A DNA stretch of 64,000 bases, taken from contig NZ_JAFIWA010000005.1 in the NCBI RefSeq assembly GCF_018588945.1, positions 186,001-250,000 on the forward strand. The letters are read 5' to 3'. How positions within the stretch are numbered: the first letter of the stretch is position 1; the number at the start of each line of letters is the position of its first letter. Source of the stretch: Microbacterium flavescens. GTDB taxonomy: Bacteria; Actinomycetota; Actinomycetes; Actinomycetales; Microbacteriaceae. Under the pieces are notes generated by a model. The model was given only the letters and a program-made list of their open reading frames with translations, was not told the DNA's origin and searched no databases. The translations under genes were made by a program, and so were the position numbers. Shown in pieces: positions 10,542-19,192 of the stretch.

Positions 10542-11441
10542 TCAGCGGGCGATCTGGAAGTTGAAGACGTCCTGGTCGAAGTGGTTGTACTGCTCGTAGT
10601 CGATGAGGTCGTACAGGTCGGCGCGGTGCTGCATCTCGCCCAGTCTGGACGTGAGCTGCCCGTCCTCGTTCAGCGTGTCGAGAGCACGGGATGCCGCGCC
10701 CATCGCGATCCGCAGAAGTGAGACCGGCCAGATCACGATGTTGACGCCGGCGCTGCGCAGCTGCTCGGTCGAGAAGAGGTCGCTCTTCCCGAACTCCGTC
10801 ATGTTGGCGAGGATCGGCACATCCAGAGCCTGGCGCATCGCCTCGAACTCGGCCAGGTCGCGCATCGCCTCCGGGAAGATCGCGTCGGCTCCGGCATCCA
10901 CCAGCGCCTTCGCCCGGTCGATCGCGGCATCCATTCCGTCCACCGCGCGGATGTCGGTGCGGGCCATGATCAGGAAGTTCGGGTCGCGGCGCGCATCGAC
11001 GGCCGCCCGGATGCGCTTCACCGCGGTGTCCTCGTCGACGACGACCTTGCCGTCGAGGTGCCCGCAGCGCTTCGGGTTGATCTGGTCCTCGATGTGCGTG
11101 CCCGCCAGCCCCGCGTCCTCGAGCGTCTGGATGGTGCGCGCGACGTTCATGGGCTCGCCGAAGCCGGTGTCGGCGTCGATGATGGCCGGGAGGTCGGTCA
11201 TGCGGGCGATCTGCTGCCCGCGGCCGGCCACCTCGGTGAGCGTCGTCAGGCCGATGTCCGGCAGCCCGAGATCGGCCGACAGCACCGCGCCCGAGATGTA
11301 GACGCCCTCGAAGCCCTTGCGCTCGATCAGTCGAGCGGACAGGGGGTTGAACGCGCCGGGGAGCCGGAGCAGCTCGCCCGAGGCGAGCCGCTCGCGGAAC
11401 AGGCGCCGCTTCTCGTGCGCCGGGACGGTGGAGTACAGCAT
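10542..11441 (-). CDS. prpB: 2-methylisocitrate lyase
   Basis: A 299-residue member of the isocitrate lyase/PEP mutase barrel family. The active-site loop KRCGH is present near residue 127, with DADTGFGEP for Mg2+ and substrate binding before it. It should split 2-methylisocitrate into pyruvate and succinate. It lies between prpD and prpC in one operon, which separates it from other family members such as oxaloacetate decarboxylases. The ATG at 11441 follows a short GGAG site. Confidence 0.93.
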   Translation of the reverse strand: MLYSTVPAHEKRRLFRERLASGELLRLPGAFNPLSARLIERKGFEGVYISGAVLSADLGLPDIGLTTLTEVAGRGQQIARMTDLPAIIDADTGFGEPMNVARTIQTLEDAGLAGTHIEDQINPKRCGHLDGKVVVDEDTAVKRIRAAVDARRDPNFLIMARTDIRAVDGMDAAIDRAKALVDAGADAIFPEAMRDLAEFEAMRQALDVPILANMTEFGKSDLFSTEQLRSAGVNIVIWPVSLLRIAMGAASRALDTLNEDGQLTSRLGEMQHRADLYDLIDYEQYNHFDQDVFNFQIAR

Positions 11442-11464
11442 CAGAGGCTCCCCGTCGGCTCGGG

Positions 11465-11528
11465 GCGTTTCGTCTCGCTTCGCTCGCTCAACGACCGGAG
11501 ATTCTGCTCGCTCAACGACCGGAGATTC
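11465..11528 (+). repeat. Short dispersed repeat with a 23-base tandem duplication between prpD and prpB
   Basis: The prpD-prpB gap contains a repeat starting GCGTTTCGTCTCG and running into CTCGCTCAACGACCGG (11465-11498). Its 3' part is duplicated: 23 identical bases at 11482-11504 and 11506-11528, one base apart. Related copies lie at 17991-18024, between genes, and at 54363-54438, inside fbiC. From memory this type of element is frequent in Microbacteriaceae genomes. Whether it acts on the prp transcript is unknown. Confidence 0.75.
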
Positions 11529-11544
11529 ACCGACCCGACGCGCA

Positions 11545-13071
11545 TCAGAACAGCCCCTTGGGCGCGGGCGCCGCGGCCAGCACGCCGAACTCGGCGACGA
11601 TCGAGAGCTGCTGCACCTCGTCGGGCGTGAGCTCCGGCAGGCGCTCGGCGAGCTCGAGGAAGCGGTCGATCTCGGCGGCGGACAGCACCGGCTCCGCGAG
11701 GATGCGGAACTTGCGGACGTAGTCCTCGCGGGCGAACGGACGCGCGCCCAGGGGATGCGCGTCGGCGACGGCGATCTCCTCCTCGATGGTCTCGCCGTTG
11801 GTCAGGCGGATCTCGACACGACCGCCGAACGCCTTCTCGTTCGGGTCCTCCGAGTGGTAGCGGCGGGTCCACTCGGCGTCCTCGGCGGTGGTGATCTTCT
11901 GCCACAGCGCGACGGTGTCCTCGCGTCCCGCACGCTCGGGGGCGTACGAGTCGACGTGGTGCCAGCCGCCGTCCTGCAGCGCGACCGCGAAGATGTACGG
12001 GATCGAGTGGTCGAGCGTCTCGCGCGACGCCTTCGGGTCGTACTTCTGCGGGTCGTTGGCCCCCGAGCCGATCACGTAGTGCGTGTGGTGCGACGTGTGC
12101 AGCACGATCGACTCGATGTTGGCCGGGTCGACGAGTTCCGGACGCTCGCCGTGGAGGCGACGGGCCAGGTCGATCCAGGCCTGCGCCTGGTACTCGGCCG
12201 AGTGCTCCTTGGTGTAGGAGTCGAGGATGCCGCGCTTCGGCTCGCCGGCGGCCGGGAGCGGCACGTCGTACGAGGCGTCCGGCCCATCGAGCATCCATGC
12301 GACGACGCCGTCCTCGCCTTCGTAGATGGGGCTCGGCGAGGTCTCGCCGCGCATCGCGCGGTCGACGGCCTCGACCGCCATCTTCCCGGCGAACGCGGGG
12401 GCGTGCGCCTTCCACGTCGAGATCTCGCCCTTGCGGGACTGGCGCGTGGCCGTGGTCGTGTGCAGAGCCTGGCCGACGGCCTGGTAGATCGTCTCGACGT
12501 CGAGGCCGAGGAGCGTGCCGATGCCGGCCGCCGCGGACGGTCCGAGGTGGGCGACGTGGTCGATCTTGTGCTTGTGGAGGCAGATGGCGCGCACGAGGTC
12601 GATCTGGATCTCGTAGCCCGTCGCGAGGCCGCGCACGAGCGCTGCCCCGTCGGCGCCGACGTGCTGCGCGACGGCGAGGATCGGCGGGATGTTGTCACCC
12701 GGGTGCGAGTAGTCCGCCGCCAGGAAGGTGTCGTGGTAGTCGAGCTCGCGCACCGCGACCCCGTTGGCCCACGCCGCCCACTCCGGGCTGGTGCGGCGGT
12801 CGAGCGCGCAGCCGAACACGGTCGCGCCGTTGCCGCCGACCGACACGGCGTGGTCGAGCGCCTGCTGGCGTGCGGCGCTGACGGGCGCACGGGTGAGGGA
12901 TGCCGCGGCCACGGCGGCGTTGTCGATCACGCGGTTGATGATCATGTCGACGACATCGGGCTCGACCTCGACGGGATCGGCGGCGACCTCGGCGATGTGC
13001 CAGGCCAGCTGACCCTCGCGCGCGAGGTTCTCGTCGCTCCGGTGGACGCGGAGGTGGTGGGTGACGGTCAT
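11545..13071 (-). CDS. prpD: 2-methylcitrate dehydratase
   Basis: A 508-residue MmgE/PrpD-family protein; this family needs no iron-sulfur cluster. The N-terminal helical domain covers most of the first 270 residues, including GNGATVFG and [17 protein letters not shown], and the small C-terminal domain begins near residue 290. It should convert 2-methylcitrate to 2-methylaconitate, or on to methylisocitrate. The ATG at 13071 overlaps the TGA of the upstream GntR gene (tcATGA), so regulator and enzyme are translationally coupled. A 103-base gap filled by a repeat separates it from prpB. Confidence 0.92.
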   Translation of the reverse strand: MTVTHHLRVHRSDENLAREGQLAWHIAEVAADPVEVEPDVVDMIINRVIDNAAVAAASLTRAPVSAARQQALDHAVSVGGNGATVFGCALDRRTSPEWAAWANGVAVRELDYHDTFLAADYSHPGDNIPPILAVAQHVGADGAALVRGLATGYEIQIDLVRAICLHKHKIDHVAHLGPSAAAGIGTLLGLDVETIYQAVGQALHTTTATRQSRKGEISTWKAHAPAFAGKMAVEAVDRAMRGETSPSPIYEGEDGVVAWMLDGPDASYDVPLPAAGEPKRGILDSYTKEHSAEYQAQAWIDLARRLHGERPELVDPANIESIVLHTSHHTHYVIGSGANDPQKYDPKASRETLDHSIPYIFAVALQDGGWHHVDSYAPERAGREDTVALWQKITTAEDAEWTRRYHSEDPNEKAFGGRVEIRLTNGETIEEEIAVADAHPLGARPFAREDYVRKFRILAEPVLSAAEIDRFLELAERLPELTPDEVQQLSIVAEFGVLAAAPAPKGLF

Positions 13072-13706
13072 GATCGTCCTAACTTCAGTGACTCGAGGAT
13101 GTTCGTGAGCGCGTTGTGCAGGTGCACGTGCGTCGCGTGCGCCGCCAGGTCGGCGTCGCGCGCGGCGATCGCCGAGGCGATCAGGCGGTGCTCGGCGGCG
13201 GAGGCCGCGAGACGGTCGGGGTTGTCGCGGGCGAGACGCCGCACCCGCACGAGGTGGGTGCGGACGGTGCGCAGGGCCGCGGTGAGGTAGTCGTTCGCGA
13301 CCGATTCGTCGAGGCGTCGATCGAACCGCCCGATGAGTGCGTAGTACGCGTCGAGACCGGCCGGGCCGGCGACGTCGGTGCGCGCGAACTCGAGCGCCAG
13401 ATCGGCGAAGGCCGCGGCATCCCCCCGCTCCGCAGCGAGCCGGGCGGCGGACTCCTCGAGTGCGCGACGCACCTCGAAGATCTCGCGGATGTCGCCGGCG
13501 TCGATGGCTGTGACCACCGTCACGCGCGGGGACTGCTGGACGACGAGCCCGTCGGCGGCCAGACGCCCGAGGGCTTCGCGCAGCGGGGTGCGGCTGACGC
13601 CCAGCCGGGCGGCCTGCTCGACCTCCCCGAGCACGGTCCCGGGCGGCAGCGCGCCGTCCTGGATCTCGTCGAGGAGCGTCGCGTAGGCCCGATCACTGGC
13701 TCGCAT
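13068..13706 (-). CDS. GntR-family (FadR/FCD-type) regulator of the propionate operon
   Basis: The 212-residue protein has an N-terminal winged helix ([12 protein letters not shown] is the recognition segment) and a helical FCD ligand-binding domain ([17 protein letters not shown] onward). I chose the ATG at 13706 because AGGAGG lies eight bases before it; an ATG at 13748 sits inside a probable operator. It is the first gene of the gntR-prpD-prpB-prpC-thioesterase operon and most likely autoregulates it in response to a methylcitrate-pathway intermediate. Ligand identity is inferred. Confidence 0.88.
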   Translation of the reverse strand: MRASDRAYATLLDEIQDGALPPGTVLGEVEQAARLGVSRTPLREALGRLAADGLVVQQSPRVTVVTAIDAGDIREIFEVRRALEESAARLAAERGDAAAFADLALEFARTDVAGPAGLDAYYALIGRFDRRLDESVANDYLTAALRTVRTHLVRVRRLARDNPDRLAASAAEHRLIASAIAARDADLAAHATHVHLHNALTNILESLKLGRS

Positions 13707-13739
13707 CGATCGCACCTCCTCGTTGACAACGCGACCCAG

Positions 13740-13800
13740 TGTATACATAAACCGATCGAAGGGCGAACGGATGCCGCATCCCTGCCCTATTCGTATACAT
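13740..13800 (-). promoter_or_regulatory. Twin GTATAC palindromes, probable operators of the GntR regulator
   Basis: Two copies of TATGTATAC (read on the minus strand) lie upstream of the GntR gene, with GTATAC cores at 13741-13746 and 13793-13798. Their centres are 52 bases apart, close to five helical turns, so two dimers would bind the same face of the DNA. The proximal copy is extended to TGTATACA and overlaps an AT-rich -10-like segment. This is the only regulatory region for the prp operon and also borders the divergent ABC exporter. Confidence 0.6.
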
Positions 13801-13871
13801 AGAGCACCCCGCGTCTCGACGCAGTCGCACCAAGATTCACAAAATCATGAAATGGGTGTAGCTTTCCCGGC

Positions 13872-14837
13872 ATGGCCAATGTCATCCGCACGAGCGGTCT
13901 CACCAAGCACTACGGTCGCGTCCACGCCCTCGACGGCCTCGATCTCCACGTCGACGAGGGACAGGTCCACGGCTTCCTCGGCCCCAACGGCGCCGGCAAG
14001 TCCACCACGATCCGAATCCTGCTCGGACTCGCCCGGGCGACGGGCGGAGAAGCGACGGTGTTCGGTGCCGACCCGTGGCGCGACGCCGTGCGTCTGCATC
14101 GACGCATCGCCTACGTGCCGGGCGACGTGAGCGTGTGGCCCAACCTCTCCGGGGGCGAGGCGATCGACCTCATGGCCCGGCTGCGCGGCGCGACACGGCG
14201 CGACGCGGCGTACCGCGCGGAGCGCGAGCGCCTGGTCGAGGCCTTCCAGTTCGACCCGCGCAAGAAGGGCCGCGCCTACTCGAAGGGCAACCGGCAGAAG
14301 GTCGCCCTCATCGCCGCCTTCGCCGTGCCGGCCGAGCTCTACATCTTCGACGAGCCCACGAGCGGGCTCGATCCGCTCATGGACGTGATGTTCCGCCGCG
14401 AGGTCGCCCGCGTGCGCGCCGCCGGGGCGACCGTGCTCCTGTCGAGCCACATCCTGTCCGAGGTCGAGCAGCTGTGCGATCGCGTCTCGATCATCCGCGC
14501 GGGGCGGATCGTCGAGTCCGGCACCCTCGCCGAGCTCCGCCACCTCACGCGCACCGAGATCTCGTTCGAGGGAGCGGATGCCTCGGCCGCGGCCGGCATC
14601 GCCGGTGCGAACGACATCTCGGCCGAGGACGGGCGGGTTCGATTCACGATCGAGAGTGCGGCCGTGGCATCCGCTCTTCCCGAACTGGGCCGGCGAAACG
14701 CTGCGGGTCTGCGCATCGCGCCGCCGTCCCTCGAGGAGCTGTTCCTCCGCCACTACGGCGACGAGCTCGGAACCGTCGCGCGTCCGGGGTTTGCAAGCGA
14801 GCAGGTCTCCGGCGGCGAGCTCGAGGACGCCAGGTGA
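13872..14837 (+). CDS. ABC exporter ATP-binding subunit (tetronasin/antibiotic-resistance type)
   Basis: A 321-residue ATPase with Walker A GPNGAGKST near residue 37, a signature region reading YSKGNRQK in place of LSGGQ (typical of tetronasin-type exporters), Walker B LYIFDEPTSG and the SSH switch. The C-terminal 80 residues are a regulatory extension. It pairs with the permease that overlaps its stop (GTGA at 14834), so the two should form a drug or lipid efflux pump. The substrate is unknown. A MarR-like regulator follows the permease. Confidence 0.9.
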   Translation: MANVIRTSGLTKHYGRVHALDGLDLHVDEGQVHGFLGPNGAGKSTTIRILLGLARATGGEATVFGADPWRDAVRLHRRIAYVPGDVSVWPNLSGGEAIDLMARLRGATRRDAAYRAERERLVEAFQFDPRKKGRAYSKGNRQKVALIAAFAVPAELYIFDEPTSGLDPLMDVMFRREVARVRAAGATVLLSSHILSEVEQLCDRVSIIRAGRIVESGTLAELRHLTRTEISFEGADASAAAGIAGANDISAEDGRVRFTIESAAVASALPELGRRNAAGLRIAPPSLEELFLRHYGDELGTVARPGFASEQVSGGELEDAR

Positions 14838-16453
14838 GCGGTTTCGGCGCGCTCCTCCGGCTGCGGGCGCGGCGCGACGCGGTGCAGGTGTCCATCTGGA
14901 CCCTGGCCGTGCTGCTGCTGGCCTACGGCTCGAGCGTGGGCGTCACCGAGAACTTCGGCAGCCTCGAGGAGCGCACATCGCTGCTCTCGCTGGCCGTGGC
15001 GAACCCCGTCATCCTGCTGTTCCGCGGACTGCCGTCGGGCCCGGACGAAGGCGCGTTCATCGTGTTCCTGGTGCTGCCCTTCCTGGCGATGCTCGCGGCG
15101 CTCATGGCGGCATTCCTCGCCGTCCGCCATACGCGGGCCGACGAGGAGTCGGGCCGAGCCGACCTGGTGGCCGCCACGCCCGCGGGGCGTGGGGTGCCCT
15201 TCGCCGCCACCCTCGTGCACGGCATCATCGCCTGCATCCTCGTGGGCGTCGCTGGAGCACTCGGGCTGACGCTCAGCGGCCTCGGGGTCACGGGCAGCCT
15301 GGTCACCGGCGCGGCGATCGCCGCCACCGGACTCGTCTTCCTCACGGTGGGTCTCGTCGCCGCCCAGCTCTTCTACAGCGCTCGGGCAGCCAACTCGCTC
15401 ACCGTCTCGCTGCTGGTGGCGACCTTCATCGTCGGGGGCGTCGGGAACGCGCTGGGCTCGCCCGACGACACGCTCACGCGCATGACGAGCAGCGGTCTGG
15501 CGTGGGTCTCACCTTTCGTGTGGGCCGAGAACAGCCGGCCCTTCGCCGACGACGACGTCCGCCCGCTGCTGCTCGCAGTGGCCGTCAGCCTCGTTCTGGC
15601 CGGCATCGCGCTCGCCTTGCAGGCCGCACGGGACGTCGGGTCGGGGGTGCTCGCTGCGCGCCGCGCCGCGCCGCACGCCGGACCGCTGCTGTCAGGCCCC
15701 GTCGGGCTGGTGTGGAAGCTGAGCGCGGGATCACTGGTCGCCTGGGCGCTCGGCGCCGCCGTGGTGGGCGCCCTCTCCACCTCGCTGTCCGCCGTCGTCG
15801 AGGAGGTCGGCACCGGCAATGCGGCGGTGCAGGCGATCCTCGAGCGACTGGCCGCCGAGGGATCGATGGACCAGGGGCTGCTCGTGACGCTCTTCGTCAT
15901 GGTGGGTGTGCTGGCGGCGTGCTTCGGGGTGCAGACGGTGCAGCGCGCGCGTCAAGAGGAGACGCACGGCACGGCCGAGCCGGTGCTCGCAGCCCCCCTG
16001 GCCCGCGGGCGGTGGCTCGGCGCGTTCCTGCTCGTCGCCCTCGTCGGCATCGTGGTCATCACCGCCGCCGCAGTGGCGGGGGCGGGCATCGCCCTGGTCG
16101 CGACCGAGGGGGACGGCTCGCTGCTCGGGGACGCCGTGGTGGTGGGCGCCGGCCAAGCCCTGGCCGCCGCCGTCTTCACCGTGCTCACCGCCCTGGTCTT
16201 CGCCCTCGTGCCGAGGCTGACGATCCCGCTGAGCTGGGGGATCGTCCTCGTGGCGGCGTGCCTCGCGCTGTTCGGCACGATCTTCGGCGTCGACGAGGAC
16301 ATCGTGGCTCTCTCGCCGTTCGCGGCTGTGCCGCTGCCCGACGGCGACGGCATCGACCCGAACGGCGCTGTGTGGCTGACGGTCGCCGCGCTGGCCGGGG
16401 CCGCGGCATCCGTCCTGCTGATGCGCAACAGGGAGCTCGCGCCGGGAGGATAG
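14834..16453 (+). CDS. ABC exporter permease subunit (tetronasin-resistance type)
   Basis: A 539-residue polytopic membrane protein with about twelve hydrophobic segments in two similar halves, each containing a large loop with an RADEESGRADL- or RQEETHGTAEP-like motif followed by LVAATP or VLAAPL. Such internally duplicated permeases, with both halves in one chain, are usual for tetronasin-type exporters. The GTG start overlaps the ATPase stop. Nearby resistance or biosynthesis genes that would name a substrate are absent. Confidence 0.87.
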   Translation: MSGFGALLRLRARRDAVQVSIWTLAVLLLAYGSSVGVTENFGSLEERTSLLSLAVANPVILLFRGLPSGPDEGAFIVFLVLPFLAMLAALMAAFLAVRHTRADEESGRADLVAATPAGRGVPFAATLVHGIIACILVGVAGALGLTLSGLGVTGSLVTGAAIAATGLVFLTVGLVAAQLFYSARAANSLTVSLLVATFIVGGVGNALGSPDDTLTRMTSSGLAWVSPFVWAENSRPFADDDVRPLLLAVAVSLVLAGIALALQAARDVGSGVLAARRAAPHAGPLLSGPVGLVWKLSAGSLVAWALGAAVVGALSTSLSAVVEEVGTGNAAVQAILERLAAEGSMDQGLLVTLFVMVGVLAACFGVQTVQRARQEETHGTAEPVLAAPLARGRWLGAFLLVALVGIVVITAAAVAGAGIALVATEGDGSLLGDAVVVGAGQALAAAVFTVLTALVFALVPRLTIPLSWGIVLVAACLALFGTIFGVDEDIVALSPFAAVPLPDGDGIDPNGAVWLTVAALAGAAASVLLMRNRELAPGG

Positions 16454-16473
16454 GTTCGAGACGGGAGGATCCG

Positions 16474-16947
16474 ATGGGGGACGCACACGCCAGCGCAGCG
16501 CATCCGGGTGTCGAGGCGGCCGAGCAGGCTGCCGCCATGCTCGCCGCCGCGGGGATGGCGCGCATGCCGGCCCGGGTCATGATGGCCCTGGTCGGCTCGC
16601 CCGACGAGGGGTACACCGCCGCCGAGCTGGCCGATCGCCTCGGGGTGTCGGCCGCCGCTGTCTCGGGTGCCGTCCGCTATCTCATCTCGATGCGACTGAT
16701 CCAGCGCATCTCCCGCCCGGGAGACCGTCGCGACCGCTACGACCTCGTGGACGACGCGTGGGGCGGCATGATCACGTCGAGCTCTCCTCTCTATGCGGCG
16801 CTGGCGACGCAGCTGGACCGCATCGCCGACGAGAACGCCGGCGCCCCGATCTCGGTCGCGCGGGCGCGGGAGATCGCCGACTTCCTGCGCTATCTCACCG
16901 AGCGGATGCCTCGGCTCGTGGACGAGTGGCGCGCCGACCGCGGGTAG
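16474..16947 (+). CDS. MarR-like winged-helix transcriptional regulator
   Basis: A 157-residue protein with a helix-turn-helix (YTAAELADRLGVSAAAVSGAV) and a wing (RPGDRRDRYDL), then a helical dimerisation tail. The layout is MarR/GbsR-like. It starts at ATG 16474 behind GGGAGGA, 20 bases after the exporter permease, so it probably belongs to that operon and controls it in response to the exported compound. That role is inferred from position. Confidence 0.82.
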   Translation: MGDAHASAAHPGVEAAEQAAAMLAAAGMARMPARVMMALVGSPDEGYTAAELADRLGVSAAAVSGAVRYLISMRLIQRISRPGDRRDRYDLVDDAWGGMITSSSPLYAALATQLDRIADENAGAPISVARAREIADFLRYLTERMPRLVDEWRADRG

Positions 16948-16957
16948 CCTTGCCCGA

Positions 16958-17488
16958 GTGACCGACTCCCCCCGCTACATCGTGGCCACCGACGGAGCCT
17001 GCAAGGGCAATCCCGGACCGGCGGGCTGGGCCTGGGTCGGTGAGGACGGCCAGTGGGCGGCCGGATCGATTCCCGTGGGCACCAACAACATCGGCGAGCT
17101 GATGGGGCTGCTCAAGGCCATCGAAGACCACCCCGACGTGGAGAACCTCGTCGTGCAGGCCGACTCGAAGTACGCCATCGACACCTACACCAAGTGGATG
17201 GACGGCCACCGGCGCCGCGGATGGAAGACGTCGACGGGAGCGCCGACGAAGAACATCGACCTGCTCGAGCAGCTCATCACCGCCCGTGACGCCCGCCGGG
17301 CGGCCGGCCTTCCCGACGTGGTCCTCGAGCATGTGCGCGGCCACTCCGGGCACGTGCTCAACGCCTGGGCCGACGAGCGCGCCGTGCGCGCGTCCGAGCA
17401 CGCGGCGAAGGGCGTCGCGAGCGCGTGGTCGTCGCTCGGAGCACACGACCCCATCGACGTCTCCGCCGCCCCGAAGAACGGCCGCTGA
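16958..17488 (+). CDS. rnhA: Ribonuclease HI
   Basis: A 176-residue RNase H type 1 enzyme that cuts the RNA strand of RNA-DNA hybrids. The four acidic residues are visible: TDGACKGNPG, GELMGL, QADSKY and WADERA, plus the HVRGHSG histidine loop before the last one. The GTG start at 16958 lies seven bases after TAGCCT (16945-16950), consistent with a leaderless mRNA whose -10 overlaps the stop codon of the regulator before it. The C-terminal 30 residues extend beyond the compact E. coli form. Confidence 0.92.
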   Translation: MTDSPRYIVATDGACKGNPGPAGWAWVGEDGQWAAGSIPVGTNNIGELMGLLKAIEDHPDVENLVVQADSKYAIDTYTKWMDGHRRRGWKTSTGAPTKNIDLLEQLITARDARRAAGLPDVVLEHVRGHSGHVLNAWADERAVRASEHAAKGVASAWSSLGAHDPIDVSAAPKNGR

Positions 17489-17512
17489 CCCTTCCCACGG
17501 GGTCCGTTCAGC

Positions 17513-17989
17513 TCAGGCGCCGGCTTCGGCGAGGTGCTCCTCGAGCGCGTCGAGTGCGGGGCGCTGGCCCTTCACGAGCTTCTCGCGCGCCTCGGGCAGC
17601 GGCATCCACTCCACTCTGTCGACCTCCGGGAACGACACCGTCTTCCCCGACCGGGGCGGCCACTCGAGGTCGAACTCGCCGAAGTCCAGCTCGTCCAGCG
17701 ACAGCCCCTCGCCGTCGGCGACGAACACCGTCACGCGCTTGCCCGACGAATACGGGAACGTGCCGAGCTCGGCGAACGGCCCCTCCGGCGGGTCGATGCC
17801 CAGCTCTTCGCGGAACTCGCGCCGCGCGGCGTCGAGCGCGGGCTCGTCGCCCTCGTCGAACTCGCCCTTCGGGATCGACCAGGCGCCGGCGTCCTTCGCC
17901 GCCCAGTACGGCCCTCCCATGTGCGCGATGAGCACCTCGGGATCGGCGCCGAGCCGGTAGAGGAGGATGCCGGCGCTCGTGGTCACCAT
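17513..17989 (-). CDS. Nudix hydrolase
   Basis: A 158-residue Nudix protein. The Nudix box reads GEFDEGDE, then REFREELGI, with the expected Gly, Glu and REXXEE positions. The sequence resembles small Nudix enzymes with an N-terminal AGILLYR strand; the substrate (a nucleoside diphosphate derivative) cannot be predicted. I place the start at ATG 17989, because longer reading upstream would translate the dispersed repeat at 17991-18024 and the end of the aldo/keto reductase gene. Confidence 0.88.
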   Translation of the reverse strand: MVTTSAGILLYRLGADPEVLIAHMGGPYWAAKDAGAWSIPKGEFDEGDEPALDAARREFREELGIDPPEGPFAELGTFPYSSGKRVTVFVADGEGLSLDELDFGEFDLEWPPRSGKTVSFPEVDRVEWMPLPEAREKLVKGQRPALDALEEHLAEAGA

Positions 17990-17990
17990 G

Positions 17991-18024
17991 GCGTTTCGTT
18001 CGCTTCGCTCGCTCGCTCGCCTAG
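17991..18024 (+). repeat. Short dispersed repeat at the Nudix/aldo-keto reductase junction
   Basis: The junction carries GCGTTTCGTTCGCTTCGC followed by repeated GCTC units and ends in CTAG. It shares its first nine bases and the CTTCGCTCGCTC core with the element at 11465. It supplies the stop codon of the reductase gene (18021-18023) and the sequence immediately before the Nudix start. It lacks the CAACGACCGG end. Confidence 0.6.
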
Positions 18025-19034
18025 ACGATGCGCGTCTTGGGGGAGAGCGTGTAGGTGTCCTCCGGGTCGTCATACACGGCGCCGCGCAGGGCGGTGTCGA
18101 TCGCGGCCATCGCGTCGGCGTCGAGCACGACGCCGGAGGCCTTCACGGTGTCGGCGAGCTGCTCGGGACGCGATGCCCCGACCAACGCTGCGGCGACGTT
18201 CTTGTTCTGCAGCACCCAGGCGATCGCGAGCTGCGGCATCGTGAGCCCGGCCTCGGCGGCGATCGGCTTGAGCCGCTGCACGGCCTCGAGCACCTCCGCG
18301 CGGAGGAAGCTCTTGATGAAGTTCGCGCCGCTCTTCTCGTCGGTGGCCCGCGACCCCTCGGGCACCGGCTGCCCGGGCAGGTACTTGCCCGAGAGCACGC
18401 CCTGGGCCATCGGCGACCAGACGATCTGCGAGATGCCCAGTTCCTCCGACGTCGGCACGATCTTGCCCTCGATCACACGCCAGAGCATCGAGTACTGCGG
18501 CTGGTTGGAGATGAGCTGGATGCCGTGGCTCTGGGCGAGCGCGTGACCCGCGCGCAGCTGCTCCGCGGTCCACTCCGAGACGCCGATGTACAGCGCCTTG
18601 CCCTGGCGCACGATGTCGGCGAACGCCTGGAACGTCTCCTCGAGGGGCGTCTCGTAGTCATAGCGATGCGCCTGGTAGAGGTCGACGTAGTCGGTGCCGA
18701 GGCGCGTGAGCGATCCGTTGATCGACTCCATCATGTGCTTGCGGCTGAGCCCGGTGTCATTGGCGCCGCGCGGGCCGGTCGGGAAGTAGACCTTCGTGAA
18801 GATCTCGAGCGACTCCCGGCGCTGACCGGCCAGGGCCTTGCCGAGCACCGTCTCCGCCGCGGTGTTGGCGTACACGTCGGCGGTGTCGAACGTCGTGATC
18901 CCGGCGTCGAGTGCGGCGTGCACCGTCTCGATCGCCGCGGAGTCGTCGACCTGCGAGCCGTGCGTCACCCAGTTGCCGTAGGTGATCTCCGAGACCTTGA
19001 GACCGCTGTTGCCGAGATACCGATAGTTGACCAT
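18021..19034 (-). CDS. Aldo/keto reductase (voltage-channel beta-subunit-like subgroup)
   Basis: A 337-residue TIM-barrel NADPH-dependent reductase. The catalytic tetrad is recognisable: Asp and Tyr in FDTADVYAN, Lys in FTKVYFP, His in YQAHRYD. NADPH-binding segments near the C-terminus include VGASRPEQL. The strong match to the YghZ/Kv-beta subgroup suggests a reductase for small aldehydes or ketones; the substrate is open. The ATG at 19034 follows TAGCGT (19041-19046) by six bases, a leaderless pattern. Confidence 0.9.
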   Translation of the reverse strand: MVNYRYLGNSGLKVSEITYGNWVTHGSQVDDSAAIETVHAALDAGITTFDTADVYANTAAETVLGKALAGQRRESLEIFTKVYFPTGPRGANDTGLSRKHMMESINGSLTRLGTDYVDLYQAHRYDYETPLEETFQAFADIVRQGKALYIGVSEWTAEQLRAGHALAQSHGIQLISNQPQYSMLWRVIEGKIVPTSEELGISQIVWSPMAQGVLSGKYLPGQPVPEGSRATDEKSGANFIKSFLRAEVLEAVQRLKPIAAEAGLTMPQLAIAWVLQNKNVAAALVGASRPEQLADTVKASGVVLDADAMAAIDTALRGAVYDDPEDTYTLSPKTRIV

Positions 19035-19192
19035 CCCTCAACGCTAGCGGCGGTGGGATGCCTCGGCTCTCGGTCTGCCGCGTCCGGCGGCCCCATAGCG
19101 CTGACCCCGTGTGCAGTGAGATAGTGACACCAGTACGACACCCGTCCATTGGGGGGCTCGTGTCGCTTGGGGTTCTCTGGGGAGCGGGTCGC

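Noticed and set aside
11317..13290. A 657-codon plus-strand open frame over prpD
   Set aside because: No recognisable motifs; prpD on the other strand is conserved throughout.
13872..16947. Part of an antibiotic biosynthesis cluster
   Set aside because: Only an exporter pair and a regulator are present; no biosynthetic enzymes lie nearby.
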